From Actinomycetota bacterium (GTDB taxonomy: Bacteria; Actinomycetota; Thermoleophilia; Solirubrobacterales; Solirubrobacteraceae), in assembly GCA_009699245.1 (NCBI GenBank), contig WLOQ01000003.1, forward strand, positions 124,001-188,000: 64,000 nt of DNA, in the 5' to 3' direction. Within the stretch, counting starts at the first letter, position 1; every line of letters starts with the position of its first letter. Shown one piece after another: positions 1 through 9,377 of this stretch. The position numbers and the translations under genes are program-made. The notes under the pieces were generated by a model. It was not told the DNA's origin, made no database searches, and saw only the letters and a program-made list of their open reading frames with translations.

Positions 1-112
1 CCACTCCACGCCTCCGGCGGAAGTACTCCTCGTCGATGGACAGGGTCCAGTTGCGCTCGCGGAGCGGCGGCCCGACGGATCGCTCAAGCCCCGCGTAGGC
101 TTCCGCGGGTGA
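1..112 (+). CDS. truB: tRNA pseudouridine synthase B, C-terminal end only
   Basis: Only the last 36 codons are in the window; the frame is open at the left edge and its TGA occupies 110-112. The peptide contains LLVDGQGPVALAE and ends KPRVGFRG, which is the usual end of the TruB PUA-like domain in actinobacteria. TruB makes pseudouridine 55 in the T-loop of tRNAs. The stop codon overlaps the GTG start of ribF (GTGA at 109-112), matching the common truB-ribF order and implying translational coupling. The catalytic domain lies outside the window, so the call rests on the tail and the neighbour. Confidence 0.8.
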   Translation, partial: HSTPPAEVLLVDGQGPVALAERRPDGSLKPRVGFRG

Positions 113-999
113 AGATCGTTTCGCTCTCCGAGGCCGAGCCCCGCACACGCCGCGTCGCCGTGGGGACCTTCGACGGCCTGCACCTCGGCCACCGCGAGGT
201 GATCCGGGGCTGCGATACGGTGCTCACGTTCAATCCGCACCCGGTGAGCGTGCTGAGCTCGTCGCACGTTCCGCCGCTGCTCACGACGATGGAGCGCAAG
301 TCGGAGCTCATCGCCAGCGTCGGCGTCGAGGAGCTCGTCGTCATCGAGTTCGACGCACAGTTCGCCGCGCGCTCCCCGCAGGACTTCATCGACAACGTCC
401 TCGTCGGCACACTCGGTGCGGAGCACGTCAACGTCGGCGAGAACTTCCGCTTCGGCGCGCGCGCCCAAGGCGACACAGCGCTGCTCGAAGCCGACGAGCG
501 CTTCACGACGACCGTCGTCCCGATGCTCGAGGTCGATGGCGAGGTCGTCAGTTCGAGCCACATCCGTGGTCTCATCCTCGGGGGTGCGGTCGAATATGCG
601 GATGCCCTGCTCGGCGCGCCGTTCGTGATCGACGGCCCGGTCCTGCACGGCGAGAAGCGCGGGCGCACGCTCGGGTTTCCCACCGCAAACCTCGAGCCGA
701 CCAACGGCTACTGCACCCCCGGGCACGGTGTGTACGCGTGTCGCGTGCGCGTCGAGAGCGGCTCCTGGTACGCAGCGGCCGCGAACATCGGCGTGCGTCC
801 GATGTTCGAGACGGGCCTCGGTGAGCTCATCGAGCCGTACCTCATCGACTTCGAAGGCGACCTCTACGGGCAGCAGATCCGCGTGGAGTTTCTCAAGCGG
901 CTGCGCGGCGAACAGCGCTTCGATGGCGTCGATTCGCTGATCGAGCAGATGAATCGCGACGTCGAGGACGCCCGCGCGATCGTCGCCGCCCGCGGCTGA
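109..999 (+). CDS. ribF: Bifunctional riboflavin kinase / FAD synthetase
   Basis: RibF phosphorylates riboflavin to FMN and adenylylates FMN to FAD in the cytoplasm. The N-terminal nucleotidyltransferase domain shows [10 protein letters not shown], whose HxGH-type motif binds ATP, and later SSSHIRGLI. The C-terminal flavokinase domain begins near residue 170 with [15 protein letters not shown], the hallmark kinase loop. The length of 296 residues is usual for the family (about 300-315). The GTG start overlaps the truB stop, and no better start exists upstream because that DNA codes for TruB. rpsO follows 31 bases later but has its own promoter-like box. Confidence 0.95.
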   Translation: MKIVSLSEAEPRTRRVAVGTFDGLHLGHREVIRGCDTVLTFNPHPVSVLSSSHVPPLLTTMERKSELIASVGVEELVVIEFDAQFAARSPQDFIDNVLVGTLGAEHVNVGENFRFGARAQGDTALLEADERFTTTVVPMLEVDGEVVSSSHIRGLILGGAVEYADALLGAPFVIDGPVLHGEKRGRTLGFPTANLEPTNGYCTPGHGVYACRVRVESGSWYAAAANIGVRPMFETGLGELIEPYLIDFEGDLYGQQIRVEFLKRLRGEQRFDGVDSLIEQMNRDVEDARAIVAARG

Positions 1000-1014
1000 G
1001 CGGCCGACTGGTGC

Positions 1015-1020
1015 TACCCT
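1015..1020 (+). promoter_or_regulatory. -10-like box of rpsO
   Basis: TACCCT ends 10 bases before the rpsO ATG at 1031. No Shine-Dalgarno fits between, so a leaderless or near-leaderless start is inferred. No clear -35 is visible. Confidence 0.45.
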
Positions 1021-1030
1021 CGGCGGCCGC

Positions 1031-1303
1031 ATGAGTACGTTGAGCCCAGAAAAGACCGCAGAGATCGTCGAGAAGTTCGGTGAGAACGCCCAGGACACCG
1101 GCAGCACCAGGGTCCAGATCGCGCTGCTCACGCAGCGGATCAACGATCTGACCGAGCACCTGCGCTCGCACAAGAAGGACCATGCCTCGCGGCGTGGCCT
1201 CCTGATGCTCGTCGGCCAGCGCCGTCGACTGCTCAACTACCTGCAGAAGCGCGACCTGGAGGGCTACCGCGCCCTCGTCGCCGAGCTCGGGCTGCGCAAG
1301 TAG
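1031..1303 (+). CDS. rpsO: 30S ribosomal protein S15
   Basis: S15 binds the central domain of 16S rRNA early in 30S assembly. The 90-residue product has the family length (89) and its signature features: [14 protein letters not shown] near the N-terminus, [16 protein letters not shown] in the middle and [10 protein letters not shown] near the C-terminus. The start is fixed by the four-helix alignment and by the upstream -10-like box. It sits between ribF and a peroxiredoxin gene that begins two bases after its stop, so the two are probably co-transcribed. In many bacteria rpsO directly precedes pnp; here three small genes separate them. Confidence 0.97.
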   Translation: MSTLSPEKTAEIVEKFGENAQDTGSTRVQIALLTQRINDLTEHLRSHKKDHASRRGLLMLVGQRRRLLNYLQKRDLEGYRALVAELGLRK

Positions 1304-1305
1304 TC

Positions 1306-1773
1306 ATGGCCGTCATCGCGCCGGGCACCGCTGTCCCCGACTTCGCGCTCAAGACCGCCGAGAACGAGGAGTTCACGCAGGCCGACGTCGCCAGCGGAAC
1401 CACCGTCCTCGTCTTCTATCCGTTCGCCTTCAGCGGCGTCTGCACCGATCAGTTCCAGATCTACCAGGAGGCCCTGGAGGAGATCACCGCGGACGGCGCC
1501 CGCATCTACGGCGTCTCGACCGATCCGCGCATCTCGCAGACCGCGTTCTGCAACAGCCTTTCCGTGACCATCCCGCAGCTCTCCGACTTCGAGCCGAAGG
1601 GCGCGACGGCGAAGGCCTTCGGCGCCTTCTTCGAGCCCGGCGGGATGACCCACCGTGCGCTCGTCGTCGTCAAGGACGGCACGGTCGTGTGGTCCTGGGA
1701 GGGCGAGACCCCCGGCGAGCTGCCGGGCGTCAATCTCGTCTTCGACGGCCTCAAGGCCGCCGCCGCGGCTTAG
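1306..1773 (+). CDS. AhpE-like peroxiredoxin
   Basis: The 155-residue protein has a thioredoxin-fold redoxin domain that reduces hydroperoxides through a peroxidatic cysteine. Cys46 sits in PFAFSGVC, the Pxxx(T/S)xxC active-site motif with Ser in place of the commoner Thr. A second cysteine lies in the middle (AFCNSL), but there is no obvious C-terminal resolving motif, which suits the one-cysteine AhpE group of actinobacteria. The ATG is two bases after the rpsO stop. Its stop overlaps, tail to tail, the SRPBCC gene on the other strand by four bases. The reductant partner cannot be told from sequence. Confidence 0.88.
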   Translation: MAVIAPGTAVPDFALKTAENEEFTQADVASGTTVLVFYPFAFSGVCTDQFQIYQEALEEITADGARIYGVSTDPRISQTAFCNSLSVTIPQLSDFEPKGATAKAFGAFFEPGGMTHRALVVVKDGTVVWSWEGETPGELPGVNLVFDGLKAAAAA

Positions 1774-2246
1774 GCCGCGACCGCCAGCCGCTGCGCGAGC
1801 AGCGGCACCAGCGCCTTACGGCGGAAGTCGAAGATCGCCGCCACGTCGCGGTCGACGAAGAGTCGGTGCGCGAGCTCTCCGAACGGCCCGTAGCCGACGG
1901 CGTAGTGCACGGTGTCCGTCATCAGCGTCCTGCCGCCATCGAGCGGCTCGAAGTCGTGCGTGTGGTGCCAGAGCGCGTAGGGGCCCGAGATCTGGGTGTC
2001 GACGAAGCGGCGGCCCGGCGACCATTCCTGGATGAGGGTGCGCCAGCCGACGGGCATGCCATGGACCCGCAGGCGGTACTGAATCAGCGTCCCGGCCTGC
2101 ATCGTGATCGGCTCCGGAGTGATCACCCGGAAGCGCAGGAGCGGCGGCGTGATCGCCTCGAGGTTGCGGGCGTCGCCGAAGAAGGGGAAGACCTCGTCCG
2201 GCGTCCCGTCGAGCTCCTGGGTGCGAGTCAGCGTGTGAATGCGCAT
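1770..2246 (-). CDS. SRPBCC (START-like) family protein
   Basis: The 158-residue protein has the polyketide-cyclase/START-like layout: an N-terminal strand (RTQELDGTPDEVFPFFGD), an ITPP segment after the first helices, a beta-rich centre with WHHTHDFEPLDGG and a long C-terminal helix. Family members bind hydrophobic ligands in a deep cavity; no ligand can be named here. It is divergent from a DsbA-like gene 32 bases away and converges on the peroxiredoxin gene. The closest match by eye is the group of stand-alone ligand-binding SRPBCC proteins, with no enzymatic residues that I can point to. Confidence 0.75.
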   Translation of the reverse strand: MRIHTLTRTQELDGTPDEVFPFFGDARNLEAITPPLLRFRVITPEPITMQAGTLIQYRLRVHGMPVGWRTLIQEWSPGRRFVDTQISGPYALWHHTHDFEPLDGGRTLMTDTVHYAVGYGPFGELAHRLFVDRDVAAIFDFRRKALVPLLAQRLAVAA

Positions 2247-2278
2247 GTGCCGAAGGTACGCTCCGTGGCCCTCTCGCG

Positions 2279-2800
2279 ATGACCGATCTCACCAGCGCCA
2301 GCGCTCCGCACCTGCGCGAGCACGATCACGTCCGCGGCCCGGAGGGGGCGCCGGTCGTCGTCGTCTACGCCGACTTCACCTGCGGCCCGTGCGCCCTCGC
2401 GGCGCTGCGCCTCGCACAGGTGCCGCTGCGCGTCGTACACCGGCACCTGGTCCTGCGACGCCGCGACCGCCGCGCCGAGCCAGTGGCGATCGCCGCGGAG
2501 GCCGCGGCGCGGCAGGGCGCATTCTGGGCATTCCATGACGCACTCTTCAGCGATCAGGGGCGGCTCGACGACCCGCATCTCTGGCAGCGCTGCGAAGCGC
2601 TTGGACTCGACGTCGACGCATTCGAGCTGGACCGGCGCGACCAGGCGCTCGCCGCACGGGTCGCAGGCGAGACGCGCGAGGCGCTGCGCGCCGGGGCCGC
2701 GACGACGCCGCTGCTGATCCTGCCGGACGGCACGCTCCAGCAGGGGGCGCCCTCCGCAGCGATGCTGGCAGCGCTCGGCGCGCGGGCTGCTGACAGCTAG
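2279..2800 (+). CDS. DsbA-like thioredoxin-fold protein
   Basis: A 173-residue protein with a single thioredoxin-like domain. VVVVYADFTCGPCALAAL gives a CxxC redox motif (CGPC) after the first beta strand, and ATTPLLIL supplies the cis-proline loop expected opposite the active site. The helical insertion (HDALFSDQGRLDDPHLW) is typical of DsbA/FrnE relatives. No signal peptide or membrane anchor is visible, so a cytoplasmic role is likelier than disulfide formation outside the cell. A TACGCT box lies 16 bases upstream at 2257-2262. pnp follows after 86 bases that contain its own leader. Confidence 0.8.
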   Translation: MTDLTSASAPHLREHDHVRGPEGAPVVVVYADFTCGPCALAALRLAQVPLRVVHRHLVLRRRDRRAEPVAIAAEAAARQGAFWAFHDALFSDQGRLDDPHLWQRCEALGLDVDAFELDRRDQALAARVAGETREALRAGAATTPLLILPDGTLQQGAPSAAMLAALGARAADS

Positions 2801-2820
2801 GATGGCCAGGTTCGGATACT
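2790..2820 (+). promoter_or_regulatory. Candidate pnp promoter
   Basis: CTGACA at 2790-2795 and GATACT at 2815-2820 are separated by 19 bases. This would start a transcript near 2827 and give a leader of about 60 bases. TAGGAT at 2798-2803 is a competing -10 candidate. Confidence 0.35.
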
Positions 2821-2837
2821 GAGAGAATTCATTGATC

Positions 2838-2865
2838 GAGCCGTGGGGATCCGAAGACACGGCTC
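2838..2865 (+). promoter_or_regulatory. Stem-loop in the pnp leader
   Basis: GAGCCGTG (2838-2845) and CACGGCTC (2858-2865) form a perfect 8-bp stem with a 12-base loop. It ends just before the strong Shine-Dalgarno GAAGGAAGG (2867-2875). A double-stranded pnp leader is the substrate of RNase III/PNPase autoregulation in enteric bacteria; an analogous role here is inference. Confidence 0.55.
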
Positions 2866-2886
2866 TGAAGGAAGGTTCACAACTTC

Positions 2887-5166
2887 ATGACCACTGGCAC
2901 CGTTACCACGGTCACGGTCGACATCGCCGGCACCGAGATCTCGTTTGAGACCGGCCGGATGGCCAAGCAGGCAGGCGGCGCCGTCGTCGTCCGCCAGGGC
3001 GACACGATGGTCCTCTGCACCGCGACTGTCGGCAATCTGCGCGACGTCGATTTCCTCCCGCTGACCGTCGACGTCGAGGAGCGCATGTACGCCGCGGGCA
3101 AGATCCCGGGCTCGTTCTTCAAGCGTGAGGGTCGCTCGGGCGAGAAGGGGACGCTGACCGCCCGCATGATCGACCGTCCGATCCGCCCGCTCTTCCCCAA
3201 GGGCTGGCACTACGAGACGCAGCTCGTGGCGATGCCGCTGAGCGTCGATCACGTCAACCCGTACGACATCCTCGCGATGAACGGCGCCTCCGCGGCGCTG
3301 ATGATCTCCCCGGTGCCGCTGCCCAAGCCGGTCGGCGCGGTGCGCATCGGCAAGATCGACGGCAACTTCGTCATCAACCCGCCGGAGGAGTCGCTCCTCG
3401 CAGGCGCCGAGAACGAGAGCACCCTCGACCTCGTCGTCGCCGGCACCGATGACGCGATCCTCATGGTGGAGGCCGGCGCAAGCGAGGTCTCCGAGGCCGA
3501 GATCCTCGACGCACTCGACATCGCCCATGGCGAGATCAAGCGCCTTTGCGCGCTGCAGCTCGAGCTCGCGGCCAAGGTCGCCAAGGAGAAGATCGTCGTC
3601 GAGGCTCCCCAGCTCGACGAGGCGCTCCTCAGCCAGATCAAGGCCTCTCACGGCCCGGCCCTCGACGCCGCCACGCAGGTGGAAGACAAGCTCGAGCGCC
3701 AGGACGCGACGAAGGCCGTCGAGACGGCGATCGTCGAGCAGTACGCCGGCACCCCCGGCACGGACGGCTACGCGGAGGGGCTCGCCGCGGTGCAGGCCAT
3801 CTTCTACAAGCTCGAGAAGGCGACGATCCGCACCCGGATCGCTGTCCAGAAGCGCCGTCCGGACGGTCGCTCCGCCCAGGAGATCCGTCCGATCTCGATC
3901 GAGGTCGGCGTGACTCCGCGCACTCACGGTTCCGCGCTCTTCACCCGCGGCCAGACGCAGGCGCTGTCCGTCGCGTCGCTCGGCACGCTCAAGGAGGAGA
4001 TGCGTCTCGACACCCTCGGGCTCGAGAAGAACCGCTACTACTGGCACCACTACAACTTCCCGCCCTTCTCGGTCGGGGAGGCGGGCTTCATGCGCGGTCC
4101 CAAGCGCCGCGACATCGGCCACGGCGCGCTCGCTGAGCGTGCACTCGTGCCGGTCGTTCCGAGCATCGAGGAGTTCCCGTACACGATCCGCGTCGTGTCC
4201 GACATCCTGGAGTCCAACGGGTCGTCCTCGATGGCGTCCGTCTGCGGCTCCTCGCTGTCGCTCATGCAGGCCGGTGTGCCGATCAAGGCGCCGGTCGCCG
4301 GTATCGCCATGGGCCTCATCAAGGAGGGCGATGACTACATCGTCCTCACCGACATCGCCGGCGTCGAGGATCACCTCGGCGACATGGACTTCAAGGTCGC
4401 GGGCACCGAGAAGGGCATCACCGCGATCCAGATGGACATCAAGATCGGTGGCCTGACGTTCGACATCCTCACGGACGCGCTTTCCCAGGCGCGTGAGGCT
4501 CGTCTGAACATCCTCGGCCAGATGGCCGCTGTGATCGACGCGCCCAGCGCCGAGCTCTCGCAGTTCGCGCCGCGCATCATCCAGCTCCAGATCGATCCGT
4601 CTCAGATCGGCATGCTGATCGGCAAGGGCGGTGAGACCATCCGTGGTCTTTCCGACGAGTTCGAGTCGCAGATCGACGTCAACGACGAGGGCCAGGTCCT
4701 CGTGTACTCGGCCAACGGCGCGCTCGGCGAGGCGCTGGCTGAGCGGATCCGCACCATGATGAAGGAGGTCGAGGTCGGTGACGTCTTCACCGGCAAGGTC
4801 GTGAAGACCACGACCTTCGGCGCCTTCGTCGAGCTCTCCAAGGGCACGGACGGTCTCCTGCACATCTCGAACGTGGCCCCCGGGCAGCGCGTCGAGAACG
4901 TCGAGGACGTCCTCTCCCGCGGCGACGAGATCGAGGTCAAGGTCGTCGAGGTGGACCGCGAGCGCGGCCGCATCGGCCTGCGCCTGATCGACGATCCGTC
5001 GATCGCCGGTAAGAGCAACGACGAGCTCGCAGCCGTCGCAGCCGCCGGTGGCGGCGGCGGCGGGGATCGCGGCGGCGACCGCGGCCCGCGTCGTGACCGC
5101 GACGGTGGCGACTCGCGCGGCTCCGGGCGTCCGCGGCATCGCCGCGCTGACAGCGACCGCGGCTGA
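2887..5166 (+). CDS. pnp: Polynucleotide phosphorylase
   Basis: PNPase degrades RNA 3'-to-5' by phosphorolysis and can add tails. The 759 residues carry the full architecture: two RNase PH domains with an all-helical linker, then a KH domain (GMLIGKGGETIRGL near 575-588) and an S1 domain (GDVFTGKVVKTTTFGAFVEL from about 632). An extra low-complexity Gly/Arg/Asp tail of about 45 residues follows, making it longer than the 711-residue E. coli enzyme; such tails are common in actinobacterial PNPase. The ATG follows GAAGGAAGG at good spacing. An M16 peptidase and dapB follow in close order, as in many actinobacteria. Confidence 0.97.
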   Translation: MTTGTVTTVTVDIAGTEISFETGRMAKQAGGAVVVRQGDTMVLCTATVGNLRDVDFLPLTVDVEERMYAAGKIPGSFFKREGRSGEKGTLTARMIDRPIRPLFPKGWHYETQLVAMPLSVDHVNPYDILAMNGASAALMISPVPLPKPVGAVRIGKIDGNFVINPPEESLLAGAENESTLDLVVAGTDDAILMVEAGASEVSEAEILDALDIAHGEIKRLCALQLELAAKVAKEKIVVEAPQLDEALLSQIKASHGPALDAATQVEDKLERQDATKAVETAIVEQYAGTPGTDGYAEGLAAVQAIFYKLEKATIRTRIAVQKRRPDGRSAQEIRPISIEVGVTPRTHGSALFTRGQTQALSVASLGTLKEEMRLDTLGLEKNRYYWHHYNFPPFSVGEAGFMRGPKRRDIGHGALAERALVPVVPSIEEFPYTIRVVSDILESNGSSSMASVCGSSLSLMQAGVPIKAPVAGIAMGLIKEGDDYIVLTDIAGVEDHLGDMDFKVAGTEKGITAIQMDIKIGGLTFDILTDALSQAREARLNILGQMAAVIDAPSAELSQFAPRIIQLQIDPSQIGMLIGKGGETIRGLSDEFESQIDVNDEGQVLVYSANGALGEALAERIRTMMKEVEVGDVFTGKVVKTTTFGAFVELSKGTDGLLHISNVAPGQRVENVEDVLSRGDEIEVKVVEVDRERGRIGLRLIDDPSIAGKSNDELAAVAAAGGGGGGDRGGDRGPRRDRDGGDSRGSGRPRHRRADSDRG

Positions 5167-5178
5167 CGCTCCGCATTC

Positions 5179-6480
5179 GTGACTGAGCCCGCCGGCCATC
5201 ACCTCACGACGCTGCCCTCCGGGGTGCGCGTCGTGACGGAGTCGATGGCCGGCGCGCGCTCCGTCGCGCTCGGCATCATGATCGGCGCGGGCTCGGTCGC
5301 CGAGTCCGGTCGTGAGGCTGGCTGGTCGCACCTGCTTGAGCACCTGCTCTTCCGCGGCAGCGCCCGCTACGGCTCGCGGGAGATCGACGAGCGCTTCGAC
5401 GCGTTCGGGGGGGAGATCGACGCAGGCACCGGACGCGAGTCCACGAGCCTGAGCGCGCGTGTGCTCGACGAGCATCTCGAGGAGGCGTTCGACATCATGG
5501 CCGACATGGTGTGGCGTCCGGGCATCGCCCCGGCCGACGTCGCCTCAGAGCAGCAGATCGTGCTCGAGGAGCTCGCCATGTACGAGGACGACCCGCAGGA
5601 CGTCGTCTTCGACCTTCTGGGGGCCGCCGTGTTCGGCGCGCACCCGATCGGTCGTCCGGTGATCGGCACGCGTGAGAGCGTCTCCGGCGCGGACTCCGAG
5701 ACGCTCCGGGCCTATCACGCGGAGCGCTACGCGCCGGGGAGCATCGTGATCTCCGCAGCGGGCTCGGTGGTGCATGAGCGGATCGTCGAGCTGGTTGCCG
5801 CCGCCGAGCAGGCCGACGTCGCGGGCCGGCGCAGCGTTCCGGCCCCGGCCCCGCCCACGCCGGAGGCACCGCGGGCGCTCTTTCGTGAGCGGCCGACGGA
5901 GCAGTTCCACATCACCTTCGGCGCCCACGGCCTCGCGCGTGAGGACGACCGCCGCATCGCGCTGCGCGTCCTCGATGCGCTGGTCGGCGGGACGCCCTCA
6001 TCGCGCCTCTTCCAGGAGGTGCGCGAGCGCCGCTCGCTGGCCTACGACGTGTCGTCCTTCCACTCCGAGTACGCCGGCGTCGGCCACATCGGCATCTACC
6101 TGGGGACCCGGCCGGCCAATCTCGAGGCAGCACTCGGCGCTGTCGTCGGCGAACTCGAGCGGCTGCGCGCAGACGGTCTAGCCCCTGGCGAGCTCGACCG
6201 GGCCAGGGAACACGCGAAGGGGCGCTTCGTCCTGGCCCTCGAGTCCCCTTATGCCCGCATGGGGCGGCTCGGAGCGTTGGTGCTCCACGACCGCGAGCTC
6301 CTTGAGATCGACACGGTGCTCGCCCGCGTCGATGCACTGCAGGAACAGGACATCGAGTCGCTGGCCGCCGAGCTGCTCGATCCCGCACGCCTGAGCGTTG
6401 CCGCGGTCGGACCCGACGAGGCGCGCTTTCGCGCCGCGCTCGACACCGCACTTCCCGGACCCGCGAGGATGGCGGCATGA
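5179..6480 (+). CDS. M16 family zinc metallopeptidase (PepR/YmxG-like)
   Basis: A 433-residue single-chain M16 peptidase. The inverted zinc motif HxxEH is visible as His51, Glu54 and His55 in SHLLEHLLF, with the downstream acidic segment ([10 protein letters not shown], then [12 protein letters not shown]) that supplies the third ligand. The second, inactive-type half starts around residue 230 ([10 protein letters not shown]) and ends with the usual [13 protein letters not shown] segment. A gene of this family between pnp and dapB is a widespread arrangement. The GTG start is 12 bases after the pnp stop; its own stop overlaps dapB (ATGA). The physiological substrate is unknown. Confidence 0.9.
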   Translation: MTEPAGHHLTTLPSGVRVVTESMAGARSVALGIMIGAGSVAESGREAGWSHLLEHLLFRGSARYGSREIDERFDAFGGEIDAGTGRESTSLSARVLDEHLEEAFDIMADMVWRPGIAPADVASEQQIVLEELAMYEDDPQDVVFDLLGAAVFGAHPIGRPVIGTRESVSGADSETLRAYHAERYAPGSIVISAAGSVVHERIVELVAAAEQADVAGRRSVPAPAPPTPEAPRALFRERPTEQFHITFGAHGLAREDDRRIALRVLDALVGGTPSSRLFQEVRERRSLAYDVSSFHSEYAGVGHIGIYLGTRPANLEAALGAVVGELERLRADGLAPGELDRAREHAKGRFVLALESPYARMGRLGALVLHDRELLEIDTVLARVDALQEQDIESLAAELLDPARLSVAAVGPDEARFRAALDTALPGPARMAA

Positions 6481-7148
6481 ACGCCGTTCTTCGAGTCGGG
6501 GTCGCCGGCGCCGCTGGGCGCATGGGAGCCACCGTGTGCAACGCCGTCGAGGAGGCTGACGGCCTCGTGCTCACCGGGCGCGCTGACCCGGCGCTCGGCA
6601 CGACGCTCGCCGAGATCCTCCCGGACGTCGATGTGGTGGTGGACTTCACGACCCCGGACAGCGCGCTGCCCAACGCGCTCGCCTGCCTCGCGGCCGGGGT
6701 CCACGTCGTGATCGGAACGACCGGATTCGACCTCGACGCCCTGCGCGAGCCCGCGGCAGCGTCGGCCGGGAACGTGCTGATCGCACCGAACTTCGCGATC
6801 GGCGCCGTGCTCATGATGCGCTTCGCGGCCGAGGCGGCACGGCACCTCGAGAAGGCAGAGATCATCGAGCTGCACCACGACCGCAAGCTCGATGCACCGA
6901 GCGGGACGGCTGCACGCACGGCCGCCCTCATGCAGGAGGCGTCCGGACGCGAGGTGCCGATTCACTCGGTGCGCCTCCCGGGCCTCGTCGCGCATCAGGA
7001 GGTCATTCTCGGCGGACTCGGCGAGACCCTCACCATCCGGCACGACTCGCTGAGCCGCGAGTCGTTCATGCCCGGCGTGATCGCCGCCGTGCGCGCGGTT
7101 CCCACGCTGCCCGAGCCCGTGATCGTCGGGCTCGAGCACATTCTCTAG
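6477..7148 (+). CDS. dapB: 4-hydroxy-tetrahydrodipicolinate reductase
   Basis: DapB reduces the DapA product with NAD(P)H in the diaminopimelate/lysine pathway. The N-terminal Rossmann motif is [10 protein letters not shown] (residues 8-17). The catalytic block [15 protein letters not shown] holds His133/His134 and Lys137, as expected. At 223 residues it is somewhat shorter than M. tuberculosis DapB (245) and E. coli DapB (273), mainly in the substrate domain, but both signature regions are intact. The ATG overlaps the peptidase stop, so translation is probably coupled. Its end overlaps the convergent recD2-like gene by four bases. Confidence 0.94.
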   Translation: MNAVLRVGVAGAAGRMGATVCNAVEEADGLVLTGRADPALGTTLAEILPDVDVVVDFTTPDSALPNALACLAAGVHVVIGTTGFDLDALREPAAASAGNVLIAPNFAIGAVLMMRFAAEAARHLEKAEIIELHHDRKLDAPSGTAARTAALMQEASGREVPIHSVRLPGLVAHQEVILGGLGETLTIRHDSLSRESFMPGVIAAVRAVPTLPEPVIVGLEHIL

Positions 7149-9322
7149 CCCGACGGGTCCGCCACCAGGCGCTCGAGGCGCGTCCAGCGTCGCACCGCAT
7201 CGCGGCGGGCCACGGCCCCGTCGAGCGCAGACGCCTGGGCGACTACGACGCAGACGCGCTCCGCTCGCGTCATGGCGGTGTACAGCAGATTGCGCGTGAG
7301 CATGTGACGGTGGCCTGAGAAGACCGGCACCACGACCGCCGGCGCCTGGCTTCCCTGCGCCTTGTGCACCGTGATCGCGTAGGCCGGGCGGATCGTGCCG
7401 AGCTCGTCGAGGTCGAGCGTGATGCGGCGCCCGTCGTCTGCCGCGAAGAGGACCTCATCACGGGCGGGGTCGAGGTGCGTGATCACGCCCATCTCGCCGT
7501 TCATGAGCTCGCGCTCATGGTCGTTGCGCGTCTGGATGACGCGGTCACCGAGCCTCAGGGTCGTCCCTGGCACAGCGGTCCCCAGCGCATTGCGTCGCGC
7601 GCGCAGGGCGTCGTTGAGCGCATCCACCCCGAGCGGCCCCTTGCGCATCGGCGACAGGACGAGGACGTCGGCACCGGGGTCGAGGTCGTAATGGTCGGCG
7701 AGGCGGCCGCTCGCGAGGGATACGACCTCGTCGAACATCGCCTGCGGCGACTCGCGCCCGATCAGGAAGAAGTCGCGGATGTCGTCCGGGCCGGCGTCCA
7801 CCGATGGCCGCTCGCCGCGGTTCACCGCATGGGCGGCGCGGACGATCAGCGAGCGCGCCGCCTGCCGGAAGATCTCCTCGAGTCGAACGGTCGGAACGAC
7901 GCCGGACGCGATGATGTCGTCGAGGACCCGCCCCGGGCCGACCGGTGGCAGCTGGTCGACGTCGCCGACGAGCAGGACGTGGGTCCGCGGCCCCACTGCG
8001 CCGAGCACCGCGTCGGCGAGGAACAGCGAGAGCATGCTCGCCTCATCGATGACGAGCACGTCGGTGCTCGGGAGCGGGTCGTCCGGTCCGTGCTCGAAGC
8101 CTCCCTCCTCGGGAAGCCAGCCGAGCAGGCGATGGATGGTCGTCGCGTTCGCCCCGGTGGCCTCACCCAGGCGCCTCGCCGCCTTGCCGGTCGGTGCACA
8201 GAGGCGCACCGTGCGGCGTGACTTGCGCAGCAGCTCGACGAGCGCGCGCACGGTTGCGGTCTTGCCGGTGCCAGGGCCACCGGTGAGGATCGACAGGCGG
8301 CTCGAGAGCACCGCGTCCACAACCCGCCATTGGGCCGGGCTCGGGATGAAGTCGCCCGCGGTCGGACGCTCGACGCCGTCGAGCTTGAACTGCGGCCCGT
8401 CGGTGGCGAGCTCCCGCACACGGCGGGCGAGGCGCCGCTCGATGGCGTCGATCACGGGATGCGCGATGAGCTCGCCATCAGCGACGACGCGCCCACTGGC
8501 GATGAGACCATCGAGCCGCTCCCCAGCGCCACCGCCGAGGAGCGCATCGGCCTGCCGGATGAGCTCGGCACGGGGGAGCAGGCAATGTCCATCGACCTCG
8601 GCCAGCGTCAGCACATGGAGGATGCCTGCGTCGAGGCGCCCAGGGGCGTCGGCGGGCGTGCCGAGCGCGCGCGCCAGGGCATCCGCCGTCGCAAAGCCGA
8701 CGCCTTCGACGTCGATGGCGCTGTATGGGTCCTCGCGCAGGAGCTCGACGGCCTCGGGGCCGAACGCCCGCTCGATGCGGCCTGCTGCCGCCGCTGGCAC
8801 GCCGTGCTCGCCGAGAAAGAGCCGCAGCGCGCGCCGTCCGCGCAGGCGCTCCCACGACCGCACGGTCGCGCCGATCCGTGCCGGCCCGATCCCGGGCACC
8901 TCGCGCAGACGGCCCCGAGGATCCTCGTCGACCGCATCGAGCACACCTTCACCATGGCGCTCGAGCAGCCACGCAGCACCGGTCGGGCCCACGTGCCGCA
9001 CGGCCGCCAGGAGGTCGAGCAGGGCGGCATCGGATGCGATCCCCGTGGAGGCGACACGCTCGACCTCAAAACGCCATCCATGCTTCGCGTGGCGGCGCCA
9101 GGCGCCGTGCGCCTGCGCGAGTTCCCCGACATGCAGGTGGTCGATTGTCCCGGTGAGGATCACCTCCTCGCCATCGTCGGTGAGCGCCATGAGGACGGCG
9201 AAGCCGCTGTCCGGTGAGCTCCAGCGCTGCGCGACCACCTCGACATCGAGCATCGTCGCGTGCGGATCGGCGGGACCGTCGGGCGCGGCGCCCGAGGGGT
9301 TGTCGGAGCGCTGGCGGGACAC
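7145..9322 (-). CDS. recD2: RecD2-type ATP-dependent DNA helicase
   Basis: A 725-residue superfamily 1B helicase that would unwind DNA 5'-to-3'. An N-terminal OB-like region and helix-hairpin-helix repeats ([28 protein letters not shown]) precede the motor, as in RecD2 of species lacking RecBC. Walker A is GGPGTGKT at residues 348-355, Walker B is [10 protein letters not shown], and the C-terminal motif [11 protein letters not shown] is the UvrD-like helicase signature. It is transcribed against the surrounding plus-strand genes, between dapB and dapA. A GTG start is used, with CAGACT nine bases upstream on its strand. No RecB or RecC is nearby. Confidence 0.92.
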   Translation of the reverse strand: MSRQRSDNPSGAAPDGPADPHATMLDVEVVAQRWSSPDSGFAVLMALTDDGEEVILTGTIDHLHVGELAQAHGAWRRHAKHGWRFEVERVASTGIASDAALLDLLAAVRHVGPTGAAWLLERHGEGVLDAVDEDPRGRLREVPGIGPARIGATVRSWERLRGRRALRLFLGEHGVPAAAAGRIERAFGPEAVELLREDPYSAIDVEGVGFATADALARALGTPADAPGRLDAGILHVLTLAEVDGHCLLPRAELIRQADALLGGGAGERLDGLIASGRVVADGELIAHPVIDAIERRLARRVRELATDGPQFKLDGVERPTAGDFIPSPAQWRVVDAVLSSRLSILTGGPGTGKTATVRALVELLRKSRRTVRLCAPTGKAARRLGEATGANATTIHRLLGWLPEEGGFEHGPDDPLPSTDVLVIDEASMLSLFLADAVLGAVGPRTHVLLVGDVDQLPPVGPGRVLDDIIASGVVPTVRLEEIFRQAARSLIVRAAHAVNRGERPSVDAGPDDIRDFFLIGRESPQAMFDEVVSLASGRLADHYDLDPGADVLVLSPMRKGPLGVDALNDALRARRNALGTAVPGTTLRLGDRVIQTRNDHERELMNGEMGVITHLDPARDEVLFAADDGRRITLDLDELGTIRPAYAITVHKAQGSQAPAVVVPVFSGHRHMLTRNLLYTAMTRAERVCVVVAQASALDGAVARRDAVRRWTRLERLVADPSG

Positions 9323-9365
9323 GTCGGATCGAGTCTGGAGCGGGCGGCGGACGCAAGGGGTCGGC

Positions 9366-9371
9366 TAGGCT
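9366..9371 (+). promoter_or_regulatory. -10-like box of dapA
   Basis: TAGGCT ends six bases before the dapA GTG, so transcription would begin at or next to the start codon. Confidence 0.5.
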
Positions 9372-9377
9372 CACGAC

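Noticed and set aside
2797-5475. A very long open frame (892 codons) on the minus strand opposite pnp
   Set aside because: It mirrors pnp codon by codon, is rich in Arg/Asp/Leu/His as expected of antisense GC-rich DNA, and matches no family; pnp on the other strand is beyond doubt.
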